Below are positions 1-11,613 of a stretch of DNA of 64,000 bases, one piece after another. Each line of letters opens with the position of its first letter. The first letter of the stretch is position 1. Source of the DNA: Branchinecta lynchi (taxonomy: Eukaryota; Arthropoda; Branchiopoda; Anostraca; Branchinectidae); assembly GCA_023053575.1 (NCBI GenBank), contig JAKZAP010000004.1, positions 21,629,252 to 21,693,251 on the forward strand, read 5' to 3'. The notes under the pieces were generated by a model. The model ran no database searches. It worked only from the letters and a program-made list of their open reading frames with translations, and was not told the origin of the DNA. The translations under genes were made by a program, and so were the position numbers.

Positions 1-571
1 TCAGTCTGAAGGAACCTTAAATCATGCATGGATAGAGTAGAAAGTGAACAGACAAATCGGCAAGTAGATTAGCACCAGACTCGTTCCCAACAGCCGACCT
101 CGTCCCACTGGGTCGGCCTAAACAAATATGCCGTAAGTATACCATGTCCCACCACAGCCATATCTCACGCCATGCTAGACTCTTAAGCCCCACTGTCAGA
201 AGCCTTCTTGCGTAATACCAAGACTAATAAGGATATCCTTGATATAAAGACACAAGCTTGGTAATACTGCAGAAACGCTGGAAATCGCAAAATATCTACT
301 CGCTCCTTTTCCATCGCATCACATGACCGATTCAGAAAGGATCAAACTTCCAAAACTGCTGTACTGAGGGGTCATTAAAGTAAATGTTAATTCCTTTTTG
401 TTTGTACTTGGTTTCTGCTATAGACATGGCGTTTTGCCAAAAAAACAAGGAAACTAATTTTTCGCGATTTTCAGTGAGAGGCTACAGATTCGGGGAGCTC
501 TGGTACGCACTAGCACCAAGCTCATTTGCGGAGGGGGCAGAGATAGTGTCCCTTCACCGCCGAAATACGAG
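1..571. other. No recognised feature
   Basis: I see no convincing exon, RNA gene or repeat here. If the candidate minus-strand exon at 572-858 is real, this stretch would be its 3' untranslated region and downstream flank. Confidence 0.3.
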
Positions 572-858
572 TTAACGCTTCTTGTACGCTTCCAGGCTGG
601 ACCCACACAGAGAAGCTTCTAGAACAATTCCCCGATTACGGCCTGTTTCCCTGCCTTCACTTAAGCTACCAAGAACCTCTGCACTTACCGGCTTGCGAAG
701 TAATTTGTCCCTGACCGTTGTAGGTGAGTCTTGTGCATCCCTTGATTCAGCTGGCTGCCTAAGTAACTGAGAGAAGGCTTTCCGCTTCCATTTCCGTAAG
801 CAATCGCAAGTCTGCTTGATTTTATTCCATCTATGTGGTGCCTTAAAGAATTTTCCTT
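572..858 (-). CDS. Candidate terminal exon, unrecognised protein
   Basis: The minus-strand frame stays open for 133 residues down to a stop at 572. A plausible acceptor (pyrimidine stretch ending TTTTCTAG) lies just before 858. The peptide is basic and then polar: it begins EGKFFKAPHRWNKIKQTCDC and ends SSLEAYKKR. I recognise no domain and found no clear upstream exon. The opposite strand also has a short open frame, so a chance ORF is possible. Confidence 0.28.
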
Positions 859-1086
859 CTAGAAAATACTTGGCAAACATCAGATAATCGGCTTTACGCA
901 TCATTAGAATGATACGTGAACAATCATCGGGAGCATAATGAACATAAAAAATAGTGAATCTTGACAAGTCCAAAAATTAGTGAGGTGTCGTTAGTGGGTT
1001 CGGAATGTAAATATGAAATTTGGGTCCTTGTGTTTAACAATTAAAGAATGCAGTTACGGAAGTCGGTTGCAGTGGCATTATAGGTA

Positions 1087-1362
1087 GGGATCGACTAAAA
1101 GCAGGAAAGGAAAGGCAAGAGAAAAGCAGGAAAAAATACTAAAACTTAAACTTGTAAAAGTTCACCTTTTCCTCGTTTTAGTCCCTAACGGGTTGCCGAC
1201 CCCTCATGGGATACTAAACAGAGGAAAGGCTTGCCAGTATTTCGAATCCTCGATTCCTGGTAATTCTTTCCTCGTTTTGGTTTGCCCTTCCTGGTTTTAG
1301 TATTCTTTCCTGCTTTTCTCTTGCCTTACATTTCCTGCTTTTAGTCGATCCCAGAATCTCCC
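1087..1362. mobile_element. Mutator-like foldback element, copy 1 (276 bp)
   Basis: The left end starts GGGATCGACTAAAAGCAGG and is mirrored at the right by CCTGCTTTTAGTCGATCCC; the arms run about 60 bp. The right end carries about 10 bp more than the left. An exact 9-bp direct repeat, TTATAGGTA, flanks it at 1078-1086 and 1363-1371. Long inverted repeats with 9-bp target duplications are typical of Mutator/MULE elements. No transposase is encoded. A second copy lies at 27585-28112. Confidence 0.85.
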
Positions 1363-1371
1363 TTATAGGTA

Positions 1372-2000
1372 AGATGAGTTTAACGGAAAATTTTAACGGC
1401 TTTAACAGCACAAAAATTGCTGTTAGCGGCGACGTTGACTAAGGATAAGCCCTGCCCTCCCCTCTTGGACAGGGACCACATTATAAGCGTAATGTTCGTA
1501 ACAGTCACAGTGAAGGATAGAGCTTTCCCCAAATTTAGCACCGGGTTTACATTTTTTTTTTTTTCATTTTTTAAAACTGATGATGTGGTCCTAATTATGA
1601 ATCTGGTCACACGTATCCCCAATTTTTGTTTAAAATCCCCAAAACACTTTGTTTACTTTACGCATCCATTCTGAGACCCTTGTCAGGTTGATTACAATAA
1701 AAAAAACTCTTATGAGCAGTCTACTTGCCTCAAAACATTATTTCTAAGGAGCCCGAATAGATGGGCCAAGGTCATGATTTTTTATTTACTTTATGAATTA
1801 CTACCGAAAGACAGGCAAAATGTTTAATTTTAAAGAACAGACGCGAAACATGGCAGTCAAGTCAAATGCACGACAAAAGTCGATCAATCTCTGCCAAAAT
1901 GAACTGCAGGAAAAGCGCTGGTAGAAGGATGGAAGTCGTCAATCTTTAGAATGACGTGTAACCTATAACTATACACTCTAAAGTAAAACGCAACGTTTTT
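1372..2000. other. No recognised feature
   Basis: AT-rich sequence with T runs near 1550. The short overlapping ORFs on both strands show no coding character. Confidence 0.3.
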
Positions 2001-2006
2001 TATATA

Positions 2007-2300
2007 TGCAACGCTGCCGGCCCTATGAACCAGTTTTCAGAATTTGCCAGTTTTCTAGTAAAGCGATTGTCCTATAAACCGTTTTAGCGAATCCGTTTCA
2101 AGAGAAAACGTACCGCACAAGAATATGTTGCAGGAGAAAGCGTTTCTATTTGCAAAAGCGTTTCTTAGAAAACTGGTTCAAAGGGCCGGCAGCGTTGCAT
2201 CCTGAAAGGTTGCAGCTACATAACGATTCATCGCAAAACTGGTTCAAAGGGCCGGCAGCGTTGCATGCTGAAGGGTTGCAGCTACATAACGTTTCATCGG
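2007..2300. repeat. Foldback repeat with a 66-bp tandem duplication
   Basis: TGCAACGCTGCCGGCC at 2007 recurs inverted as GGCCGGCAGCGTTGCA near 2187 and again near 2253. The right arm is a 66-bp unit present twice (about 2165-2296), each with AACTGGTTCAAAGGGCCGGC and TTGCAGCTACATAACG. It looks like an inverted-repeat element whose right arm was duplicated. I could not define a target duplication. Confidence 0.6.
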
Positions 2301-2599
2301 GAATTCGTGCCAGAAGTACACGTGAGACATAATAATATCCGATGAAAAACAAGCTTCCTTCTTCTGATTTGGATAGTCTTCTGCGCGATACATTAGCTAA
2401 GAGACGATGAAAATCAATGACCGATGCAAACGTCTGACCTCCGCGTTTGAAAAAACGTGAGTTTTCTGAAAAGGCTTCTTACTGCAGCAATCTCACAGAA
2501 ATTCCTCTCCTATCCCTATCACCATTACCATTTATATACATGTATAATTAACAATAATGACTTTATAAGCTAATATTTTATTCATTAAGAGTTTAGAAG

Positions 2600-4128
2600 A
2601 CAAGAGCTAGAAGCTCATATGGCACTTGCAACGCTGTATCAGAGGATGAAAATAGGAATTTGCCAATTCGTGCGTTAGTTGTGTTCATTTGTAAGCAAAC
2701 CCCTTGAGATAAGAATGATCATGGGTCCTTTGAAATCGTGAGAATGGATCGTTCTTAAAAACTATTCTATTTACGCATTTGGCTGTGATGATGCTCACTT
2801 TAAGGGCGCTAGAACATTCATCCGTAACGAACACTCTTGCACAAATGATGATAAGCTCATGGAAATCTTGAAAATATGTATTTTGCTCAAACTAATTGTT
2901 TTCACTTTCAGGAAATCACAAAACCATTGAGGCAAAACGGATCATGGGCCCTTGGGGATCACGAATATAATTATATATTTTGGTCGAAAGTGTTATTTTA
3001 CTTTTCGGTAAGATATGTAATTTAAGGGTGCTAAAAATTCATTTCTTAGCAAAATCCTTGAGGCATAAGCGATCATGGGCTAATGGGGATCATGAAAAAG
3101 TATATTTTGCTTTAATAGTACTTCAAGGGATGGTCGAATCTGAGAAATGACAATTTCTAAGCCAATCTTGTTAAGTCTCTGATGTTCAAAGTCGAGTTTC
3201 ATCGTCCTTGCGGATCTGGAAGTACCTTAACTCGCGGTGACCGGAATTTCGGATCCACACCCCCTACAACTCCCCCAAAGGTGCCCGAATCTGCACGGTA
3301 CTGTGACGTATCCATGGCTTGTGCTTGCTCTTCCCCACCAAGTTTCATCGCTCCACTCTAAGGGTGTCACAAGATTGCCGGTTCTCCCCTCCAACCACCC
3401 CCACCCCACATTCATGGGATCTGGTTGAAACTGATCTCGGAAATTTGAGATACGAGGCTTTTCCAAATATCAAGTTTCATTCAGATCCGATCACCCCTTC
3501 GAAAGTTATACGTGCCTCAAGACTCCAGATTCTTCCCCCCCCCCTCCCCACGATGGTCAGATTGGGAAACTGACTATTTTAAGCCAATCATCTCAAGCCT
3601 CAAATGGTCAAGCCAATTTTCATCGTCTTAGCCCCCCCCCCTCCCCCCCCCCCCAAAGTCCGAATACGGCCCGGTTCCGTCGCTGATGTATCTAGGGCAT
3701 GTGCTTGTTCTTCCCACCAAGTTTCATCCCAATCGCTCCAGTCTAATCGTGTCACAATATTTCCGGTTCTCCCCTACGACTTCCCCCCCCCCCCACGTTC
3801 ATCGGATCCGTTCAGGACTCGGAAGTGGGAGATCTGAGGCACGAGATTGTTAATGTACAGTTTCATTAAGATCCTATAACCCGTTCGAAAGTTATAGATG
3901 CCTCAACATTCCGGATTCTAAATCCCTCCATTCCCCCCTCGGTGGTCGGATTGGGGAAGTGACTATTTCCAAGTTAGTTTGGTTGGGTCCCTTATATGCC
4001 TGCCAAGTTTCATCGTCCTAACTTTCTGGAAGTACCCTAACTCGAGAACAGTGAACCAACAGACCGATCGACCAACAGACCGAAAAGTGATCTGTGTATG
4101 GCACTTGAGCAAAGCTGCAAGTGACATA
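2600..4128 (+). repeat. Family A repeat, near full-length copy
   Basis: It begins with the family signature CAAGAGCTAGAAGCTCATAT followed by GGCACTTGC. The interior holds C-rich tandem-like segments (AAGTTTCATC..., CCCCCTCCACTCCCCC-like tracts). It then has a (GACC)n tract near 4060 and ends in a terminal hairpin near 4097-4128 (GGCACTTG...CAAGTGaCA). The same order is seen in the copies at 18.4-24.1 kb. No coding capacity is apparent. Confidence 0.65.
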
Positions 4129-4400
4129 AGAACTGAGCTATTCAAGAAACCATGGATTTTAATAATTACATATTACTTTGGACGCTTTGGAAACTCGTAA
4201 ATAAGGCATCAAGAAAACAATCACAGTAATCTTCGAAATAACTCATCAAGAAAATAATGACAGTAAGCTTATAAGCATAAAGATTGAGGTCAAATTGGTT
4301 TTGGAAAGGGAAACAAATCATGGTAAATCACATCCAGTTAAAATCATGGCACAAATAAAACAACAAGAAAAAAAAAATCACAGTAAGTACTTCCACTTCC

Positions 4401-4640
4401 AAGCTAACTAGTTTCTATTATTCCCCCTATGTCTCACCATCAGCACATCTGACAGACATAGTAAAATAGCTCTCAGGTAGACGAGTAGAAAATCTGGAAT
4501 CTGCTCCCTGCTGGTAGTATAGAAAATGTAAGTTACCTATTACCCTATAGACCCGACTTATACCTATGTCTATAGACACACAGAAGTGTTGATTGTGTTG
4601 ATTTTGAGACAATGGGGGACTAACAGAATCTAGTCTACTT
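4401..4640 (+). mobile_element. MITE family D, copy 1
   Basis: The inverted ends are AAGCTAACTAGTTTC...TTCCCCC on the left and GGGGGACTAACAGAATCTAG on the right. A related copy of similar length (about 240 bp) is at 15048-15292. There are no ORFs. It is a short non-autonomous inverted-repeat element; the superfamily is undetermined because no clear target duplication was found. Confidence 0.55.
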
Positions 4641-4920
4641 TGAATGCTGAGCGAATAAGGCTAATTGATAACTTGAGACTTATCAACAACAAATTAGAGA
4701 GCACAACTTAACGCAGCACGACACAAATTCTTTTCAGAAGGAGCATCAGTATAACTGACAGTATTTGAAACCTTGTACTTCTTTCCTTGAAACTACCAGG
4801 ATAATATTTCAGGATCTCCCATCATAGCATTCAGATTTTCAAGCAATTATACTCTGTACCCACAGCATTCTCTTATTTCTTCCTTTCCACTTGAAAAAAC
4901 TATTTTGTAAAGCTATATGG

Positions 4921-5125
4921 TCAAACTGTTGGTAGATGTAGGTTGCAATGGTAAAAAACAATTCTCTTATCCTTTGAGTCCAGCCCCTCCAATGGAACAT
5001 AAACATAAACTTCTGGGTCAGAACCAGAACAATGTGCTTGACATAAAGGTTGAAGTTTCTGAATTCCAGGAATAATTTCATCAGAAACCTTCTTACTGAC
5101 TGTGTGGAGATATTGAAGCTTAATA
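4921..5125 (-). CDS. Candidate terminal exon of unrecognised gene
   Basis: The acceptor TTTAATCTTCAG precedes 5125. Reading one base plus codons gives 67 residues and a stop at 4921-4923. The peptide includes VSDEIIPGIQKLQPLCQA and PEVYVYVPLEGLDSKDKR, which look like real protein. Its phase (one base in) fits the exon at 5453-5571, which ends with two bases of a codon. I do not recognise the family. Confidence 0.38.
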
Positions 5126-5269
5126 CTGAAGATTAAAAAGATGAGATCATGTTATTTTAAATATGCGAAGCACCTGCTCCACTTAACAAAATTATGTCAT
5201 AACCATACATTGAAAGAGAAATTCAAAATTCAAGATGCAAGTGTGACCCTTTGGGATGTTTCCTCATCG

Positions 5270-5455
5270 CTTTCAAAAATCATGGACAACAGGGCCCAAC
5301 CAGCGCACAAAGTCGTCCACTGCTTCCTGACCAAAGATTAAAAATTAAGTAGCCTATCTTTTTTCTGCGTGTTTATGTGTTGTGTTTATTTTGTTTATTT
5401 TCTTCATTTACTCTGCCTTTTCAAAATGGTGGGTCATAAATAAATTACTTACTTA
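5270..5455 (+). mobile_element. LINE 3'-end fragment with (ACTT)n tail
   Basis: Closely matches 18222-18398: a short ORF end (roughly MDNRAQPAHKVVHCFLTKD then stop), a T-rich 3' UTR, and AATAAATTACTTACTTA. Two copies with the same 3' end and a simple-repeat tail are typical of 5'-truncated non-LTR retrotransposons. It lies exactly between the two candidate exons at 4921-5125 and 5453-5571, and its tail overlaps the donor of the latter. Confidence 0.6.
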
Positions 5456-5571
5456 AGGAAAAGCTTTGCTTCTTCCCACTCAACTGTCACATCAGGAAAA
5501 TAGTAACAAACATTTTCTTCAATATCAGTATCATCAACAACAAAAATTGGGAATTGAGATGGTATGGGAGG
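5453..5571 (-). CDS. Candidate internal exon of unrecognised gene
   Basis: The acceptor is CCTTTCCCTATCCCTCAG just before 5571. The donor is AA|GTAAGTAA at 5453, built from the simple-repeat tail of the adjacent LINE fragment. The exon encodes 39 residues including IPSQFPIFVVDDTDIEENVC and YYFPDVTVEWEEAKLFL. The style is reminiscent of longin-like starts, but this is only an impression. The phase matches the exon at 4921-5125. Confidence 0.38.
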
Positions 5572-8269
5572 CTGAGGGATAGGGAAAGGTTCAAGAAGGG
5601 ATGCAGTGTCAGACGATGAAGTAGGATTAAAAACCCCAAGACAAGACCAGGACAAGACAATGGGGAATTCACAGTATCAGAAGGATGAACCAACTGGATG
5701 TGGACATCCAAACTTGACTTACAAAACTACTATACAAAATCTTTTCTGACCAAAAAAAAGGCAGAAAAGCGTATCTCGATCAATCTCCATATGAACGAAA
5801 CATCTATCGCCTAATGTTTCTCAAGAAACAACTCACTGTAGAATTTATAACCACAGTATTTACACCTCACCCTTTCAGGTGAGATAGCATAGCATTCACC
5901 AGACTAGGCTAAGTTCTAATGCTGATTTGCTGGGTTTGGTCAGGTAAGTTAGTCAGGTGAAAGTAAAACTGATTGGTATTAAATTAGATTGGTATTAGAA
6001 AGAGTTCAGAAATTATTCACAGAATTATCAAAAGAAATTAAATAAGGGAATTAAGCAATCATTTCTTCACTAAGCTTATTCAAATAGATTTGTAGCTTAT
6101 GAGCATTCAGTTGGTCGGAGACAGGCTAACCAAGAAAAGCTTACGAGCATCCAGTTGGTCTGAGACAGGCTAACAAAGAAAAGAAAAACAGAGATTAAAT
6201 TATTTACTTACTCTGGCAGAACTCCAGAACATCTTTGTCCTTTTCGACAAATTTATATAATGATGTGACTCCTCCATAGTAATGAGTCACAGTTCACGCA
6301 CTTTTCAGTTTGAAAGATGGCACGACAAACAAGAAGAAAACGGAATTTTCTTTGATGGAAGGGAGCTAACAAAATGAGTTTAACAGCGGGAGGTAAAGGA
6401 CTTTTGATTTAGATTCCCGAGTTAACAGATACTTATTGGCGTATAATTACAATTATGAGCCTGTTAATGGTAGAAATATTGCCAACTAGTTAAATAATAT
6501 TTTTTTAACAGAGTTGTGAAATTAAGATGTTAATTACTTTTTTAAAGACAAAATTAGTCTTTTCTACTTTTGATTGGCTATGACGCTTTATGCAAACAAC
6601 CAATATAAAGCATAATTCGCTTTTGTGATAAGAGTTAGAAGACTTTAAGCTGTAATATCTTTTCAAACACCTATGCGAAAAATGTAATCCTACGATCAAA
6701 AAAAGTTAGGATACCTTTTCCAGCCAATTGCAGGTTCACAAACGCCTTCACTTAAGGCGTGTTCTCGACGTTCCCTGAGGTCTCCGCTTAAGGAGTAGCC
6801 GCATTTTTGTTTGTCCCGGGGAACCACTCCCACTATTGTCCCGAAATCCCCACGGGCGGGGAATTCTCTGATTATCATCACCATCGTCAAAAAGGACTCC
6901 CTTTCATATTCGGAGGGGAATCAATTTTTGCCAGTGTTTGTGCAATGTAAAATTAATTAAAAAGAATCAGAATAAACAAATCCCAAAATAAAGTGGATCT
7001 AGTAATTTCGTCAACTGCACATTCTTTTTTTCGAACAAAATCTATTTTAGAAGCATTCTCCGTCTTCTCGTTGTTTTCCTAGGCGGAGTCCGCGTGGAGT
7101 GACTCTCTCTATTCTTGCCGTTCCCTTCGATTCCCCGAGGAGTCCTCGGGGAACGGCGAGAACACACTTTTAGGAAGTCCCATATATCACAGTGTTAAAT
7201 TATTTCGTTTATGCCCTTTTCTGTTTTCGGTAAAGTTTGATCACTTCGCCAGCCTGTCGGTAATAACCTTCCCCCCTTCCCTGAAATATTTTGGCTGGTA
7301 ATGCCTCTGATCGAGACACATAATTTTCCGATTGTAGGGTTTTCCGAAACTGAATTGACGAATACATAGCCTCCGCAAAAAGTTCGAACTCAGGGTTCAA
7401 GGTCCATAAATGTTTATTGCAGAATCGTTTTTGCAACCTATACTTTGTTCAACGGATCTTAAAACAGTTCTCAAAACAGTTTATTTTGCAAAAACGTTTC
7501 ACAGGAAATGTTATAGCCATCAAGCTGAAACTCTTTTTGTAAAAACGTTGAAGTGGGCAGATTTTTTTTTCTTCTTCAAGATATAGACCTTCAATTAAAC
7601 CGAAAAGGAGTCATTTTGAGTCTTCATGACCATATCGTAGCAGAGGAGAGCCAATAGAATTCGGCGACGCAAGTTCGTGAGAAAAAAAGACCATGGTAAC
7701 GTATTTGTTTGAAGAGTTTCCCAGTTGCAAAATCGAACGAAAATAAATTTTCTTTTCTAGCGTTATATGTATTACGTTGCCTTTACTCTTACAAGTCCCA
7801 GCACAGTCCACTATCTTTCAACCTGATCTGACGATGAATGCCTTTTCTAAAGCTCAGAAAGTAAAGCTGGGCAAACGGAATCCGTGTCATTTGCAACGTA
7901 TTTCACAAAAAGAGGGGTATTTTACTTTACAGTGTAGTGAAAAGCCTTCGAGACGATCCGATGAAAATAATTACTCTGGAAACTATGATGACAGATGTCA
8001 TATCACGTCATAGATGTGTGTTTGAAGTCCTGCAGCTGGCAAAGCGTAAAAGCAGTATATTTAGCCCTCACAGGACAACATACTTTCTTGACCCCCGCCC
8101 CTCCCCCCACGAGAACATTAAACTAAATTTTGGCGGATGTTTTATTTTAAGTTTTATTTGCACCTACCAAGAAATTTGGGTCCGTCCGTTTGGGTAATAC
8201 TATTGCTTCTCAGACAAAGAAAAAGGCTAGCATTGGCAAATGTTCATTTCGTTTATGCTTCCTTTCCAG
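5572..8269. other. No recognised gene; minor repeats
   Basis: I see a short direct repeat near 6080-6180 (CAGTTGGTC[TG]GAGACAGGCTAAC twice) and GC-richer patches at 6740-6860 and 7080-7160, the latter with a local palindrome GGGGAACGGCGAGAA/TTCTTGCCGTTCCC. Several short ORFs overlap on both strands. None has a domain I recognise. Confidence 0.3.
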
Positions 8270-8472
8270 AGACTTCTACTACAAAATCCTTGAGCGGCAT
8301 TGGCGACCTGCCTGAAGAATCCCACACTGAAGAAGAAGACAGCTTTCCCTATCGGTCCGAGTCTCAAACCCAGACTTCTTTCAATCACGCGAGTGGTGAA
8401 TCGGACAATCTGCGACCACCGAGACGGAGGGAAGTCCAAGCTCGAGTGGACACGGGGCTCCGGAAGTTTTAG
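8270..8472 (+). CDS. Candidate terminal exon, polar/charged protein
   Basis: A strong acceptor (TTTATGCTTCCTTTCCAG) ends at 8269. The exon starts with two bases of a codon and reads 67 codons to TAG at 8470-8472. The peptide is acidic then basic (GDLPEESHTEEEDSFPYRSE, then RPPRRREVQARVDTGLRKF), with low-complexity character. No upstream exon was convincingly found and the family is unrecognised. An open frame on the opposite strand overlaps it. Confidence 0.35.
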
Positions 8473-8577
8473 AAACGATACGCCAATCAATTTAGAATAG
8501 TTTTGTAAATACAAAGTTTTCGATACGTCAACTGGGAATGAGACCGGCTTTGTTCTGGACGACAACAAATACAAGAT

Positions 8578-8612
8578 TACAAGAGCCGTAAGCTCATATG
8601 GCACTTGCATCA
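8578..8612 (+). repeat. Family A 5'-terminal fragment
   Basis: Only the signature start (AAGAGCCGTAAGCTCATATG then GCACTTGC) is present; the rest of the element is missing. Confidence 0.5.
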
Positions 8613-8649
8613 AGAATAGGTACAATCCCATAAAGAGTTTGTGGCCTGA

Positions 8650-8830
8650 AAGGAATTTTCTGCAGTCCTTTGCGTGTTTGTATTGCGCAGTGCGCTTCAG
8701 CGATCAACAAGATTTTTGTGACTGGAACTTGACAAAGAACTGTCGAGGTGATTTTCGATTTTGTGGCTCGAATTTGGCTGGAAATTTTAATTTAGCAGCA
8801 AATTTAAGTCTAAAACTTAATAATAATAAG
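8650..8830 (+). repeat. Family F dispersed repeat
   Basis: Resembles 49600-49800, sharing CAACAAGATTTTTGTG, GTCGAGGTGATT and GATTTTGTGGCTCGAATT-like stretches with substitutions. It is non-coding in both places as far as I can see. Confidence 0.5.
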
Positions 8831-8894
8831 TTTTAATAGCCTATAGGCTAATAAATAAATTACTGCTCACCATTCAAAGATAGAAAACCATCCT

Positions 8895-9290
8895 CCTGAA
8901 CAAAACCCTACTCGAATGGGGCACAACCCAGTCCCCAAACTGTCGTATGTGCCAGACAGAAGAAGAAACGCCCCAAATCCTCTTTTTCGAACGCCGCATC
9001 CTCCAACGAAGAAGTCCACAATTAAAAGCCTGTGCGACGAGCTAGAACTGCCGAATCAATTTCAAGTCATCACCAGCGCCAAGCTCCCTGCCGAAAAAGA
9101 ATTTAAAGCCTTCAAGATTTTCATTGGGATACTATAGTGGAATAACGGAGTCTACTAAGCAAAACCTCTGACCGAAATTAACCACCAAGATCAACCGAGA
9201 AGGCAGAAAGAGATCTACACGAAGTGGGACGATTATTTGTTGTTGGTGGAACTCAACGCCATTCAAACCTTTTGATGATGACTAAATAAT
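8895..9290 (+). pseudogene. LINE fragment, zinc-knuckle end of reverse transcriptase ORF
   Basis: In frame it reads like the C-terminus of a LINE ORF2: a TQSPNCRMCQTEEETPQILF segment with CxxC spacing, followed by an ERR..LQRR-like stretch, then frame breaks. An A/T-rich end follows (AATAATAAAATT near 9285). It is degenerate and 5'-truncated. It differs from the LINE at 29-34 kb. Confidence 0.5.
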
Positions 9291-9299
9291 AAAATTAAC

Positions 9300-10260
9300 T
9301 TTAAAAAGCATATTTAGACATAAAACGCAGAATCCTTCTTGCACAGATTGGTGAGGACAAGCCTGAAGTTTTCTTTGCTAGAATTTTATCTTCTATTTTT
9401 TTTACTCATATACTTTCCTGGTATCACCTACCTGATCCCTAGCTCCTGAGTATACAATTTCGTGAGATTACCGGACGGGAAGCTGTTACGATGGAGTTTC
9501 TGCAATCTATTTTCAACTGGTACCAGAACAGGAGCCAGCACAAACAAGTTTCCCTTAGTCTGTGACGTCAGATCCTCGTGTTGTAGCTAGTATACTTTGG
9601 TTTCCGTGAGAACTACCGGAACCGTAGTCCGTACGACATAAAGTAGGGGTCCCGGTTCTCTTGACAAAACCCTTACGGTATAAATGATCAGTCCTTGGAA
9701 ACATGAAAATGTATCGTTTAGCGCAAAATATGTTTGCTTCATGCGTTTTCACGGTGAGAGAGTTGGATGGGAACCCTGGAGACTGTACGACACAGTCAGA
9801 GATCAAATGAGTGGAGCGATGGAGATGAAACTTCGAAGGTGCAAAGGTCATAATCGCTAGATTATCCGTCAAGGTCTTTTTAGGATCAGAGCTCGGTGTG
9901 GGCAGTTAGGAAGCGTACCGGACACTTGCGTAAACACTCAGGTTCGAGTGACGGGCAGGGCTCAAACGGCTGCAGCAATTGAAATGAAACTTGGAAGGTA
10001 CAAAGCTCATATGCCCTATTTTCGGATCTATTTCGGATCGGTGGGGAAGTTGGAAAGGGTACCGGCCTGTTAAACCAAATGATCATATTCATATTCTGAC
10101 AGCTCTCTAGAAATTAGCTACCCACTTTTATCCGGCGGATTTCGCTAGAAGATAGCTCAGTTCAGGAACAACACGCCTACAGTCAAAGGTGAAACATCCA
10201 AAGATAGACATGTGCCTCGTTAATAAGGGCTTAGCCCTCCCCATAACTTATTTGTGGACA
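9300..10260. other. No recognised gene
   Basis: Contains fragments resembling family A interior (GAGATGAAACTTCGAAGGT near 9823, AAATGAAACTTGGAAGGTAC near 9980) in antisense. The ORFs here are short and unsupported. Confidence 0.35.
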
Positions 10261-10266
10261 AGACTA

Positions 10267-10625
10267 ACAAGAGCTGGAAGCTCATATGGCACCTGCAAGG
10301 CTGGTTCAGAGGACGAAATATAGATCGTGGATTTGTTCTGATCATCTGTAAGCAGAACCCTTGAGATAAGAATGATCATGGTCTTGGAAATCATGAGAAT
10401 GTATCGTTTGGTAAATTATTTTTGAACTTTGATCTAATGATGCACACTTTAAATGCGCAAGAAATTCATCGTGTAAGCGAAACCCCTGAGGCAAAAACAA
10501 TAACAGACCCTTGGGCATCATTAATATATATCGTTTGGTCAAACGTAATTTTTTCAGGGTGCTAGAAATAAATTTTTCAGCAAAACCCTTGTGGCACAAA
10601 TGTTCATGGGCTGGGATGTAAGGGT
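10267..10625 (+). repeat. Family A repeat, 5' part
   Basis: Starts ACAAGAGCTGGAAGCTCAT and runs through the CCCTTGAGATAAGAATGATC module shared with copies at 2.6 and 19.8 kb. It stops near 10625, where LINE-derived sequence begins. Confidence 0.6.
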
Positions 10626-11105
10626 TCATGAAACCCGGCACTCAACGAGGTCAGGTTTCGCTATTAGAAACATCGCTGTTTCAGCGTGGAATGGTCTCCC
10701 AGATAGTATTAGAGCGACCGGTAACTTAATTTTGTTTAAAAGAAAGTTGAAGAAATTTTTAAAAAGGTGGTTGAACTTTGGGGGTTGTTGGAAGGGGGTG
10801 TAGGGAGGCGGGGAGTGAAGAGGTGGGGTGGGGGGAGGTGAGATGGGGGGCGGCGGGTAGGTTGTGACGAGGAAATCATTTTTCTTTCCTATATTCTTTT
10901 TTTCTCTCTCTCTTTCTTTACCTCTTTTTTCTTTTTTTTTTGAAAATATATTAGATTAGTTTTTATGTCATTATTTATTGAATAATTTCAAGTTAAAAGG
11001 TGGTTAGAAGATACAGCGACCCACAGGACTTTTGTCTTTTATGTGGTTGTTGAGTTTTTTTGTACAATGTAGTTGTGTTTTTTTGGTGAAGTAAAAAAAT
11101 ATCTG
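10626..11105 (+). pseudogene. LINE ORF2 C-terminal fragment and 3' UTR
   Basis: The frame reads HSTRSGFAIRNIAVSAWNGL, then PDSIRATGNLILFKRKLKKF. This is the SG...WN.LP..IR....FK..L pattern common at the end of many LINE reverse-transcriptase ORFs. G-rich and T-rich 3' sequence follows. It is truncated at the 5' end at the boundary with family A. Confidence 0.55.
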
Positions 11106-11293
11106 AATCTAAATCTATCTGAAATCTAATCCTCTTCAGGCTCAAGCCACTGAAGCTGGAAAATGAACTTGTGGAAAAATAATTAAATATTCTTCCTTAA
11201 ATATATATGATTTTGTGAACTTCTTCTCTGAAAATTGATTGGAGTTGAAGCTGGTGCTGAGATTTCATTCTGGACACAGCTGCTGTTTTTGCA

Positions 11294-11584
11294 GTTCGAT
11301 TGGGTCGTCGAAAGGGTAGAGATTCTTCTGCATCTCTTGCCAAGAAGGGCCGAAATATAGCTCTAATAAAATGTAGCTGATTTATCTGTTTTGCACCGTC
11401 AAATATAATTCGCAGTTAGCTTGGGCAGAAGGAATATCTATCACCACAGTACGGAACTTCAAATCGCCCATACATGCCGCCGACAGAAATCCATCTTAGC
11501 TGGAAAGAAGTAGAAGAGACAGGTGACTCCAAAACCAAAATGCAGAAGAATCTCTACCCTTTCGATGACCCCAATCAAACAGTT
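11294..11584. mobile_element. Foldback element
   Basis: GTTCGATTGGGTCGTCGAAA near 11294 is mirrored by TTTCGATGACCCCAATCAAAC near 11564-11584. The arms are about 40 bp with few mismatches and share GGGTAGAGATTCTTCTGCAT. The interior contains the CTTGCCAAGAAGGGCCGAAA module found in other foldback repeats of this window. Confidence 0.6.
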
Positions 11585-11613
11585 CACAAAATCAGATGTT
11601 TATGGAAGAATCT

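Noticed and set aside
8227..8631. 134-residue minus-strand ORF
   Set aside because: It lies opposite the better-supported plus-strand terminal exon at 8270-8472 and has no splice or domain support.
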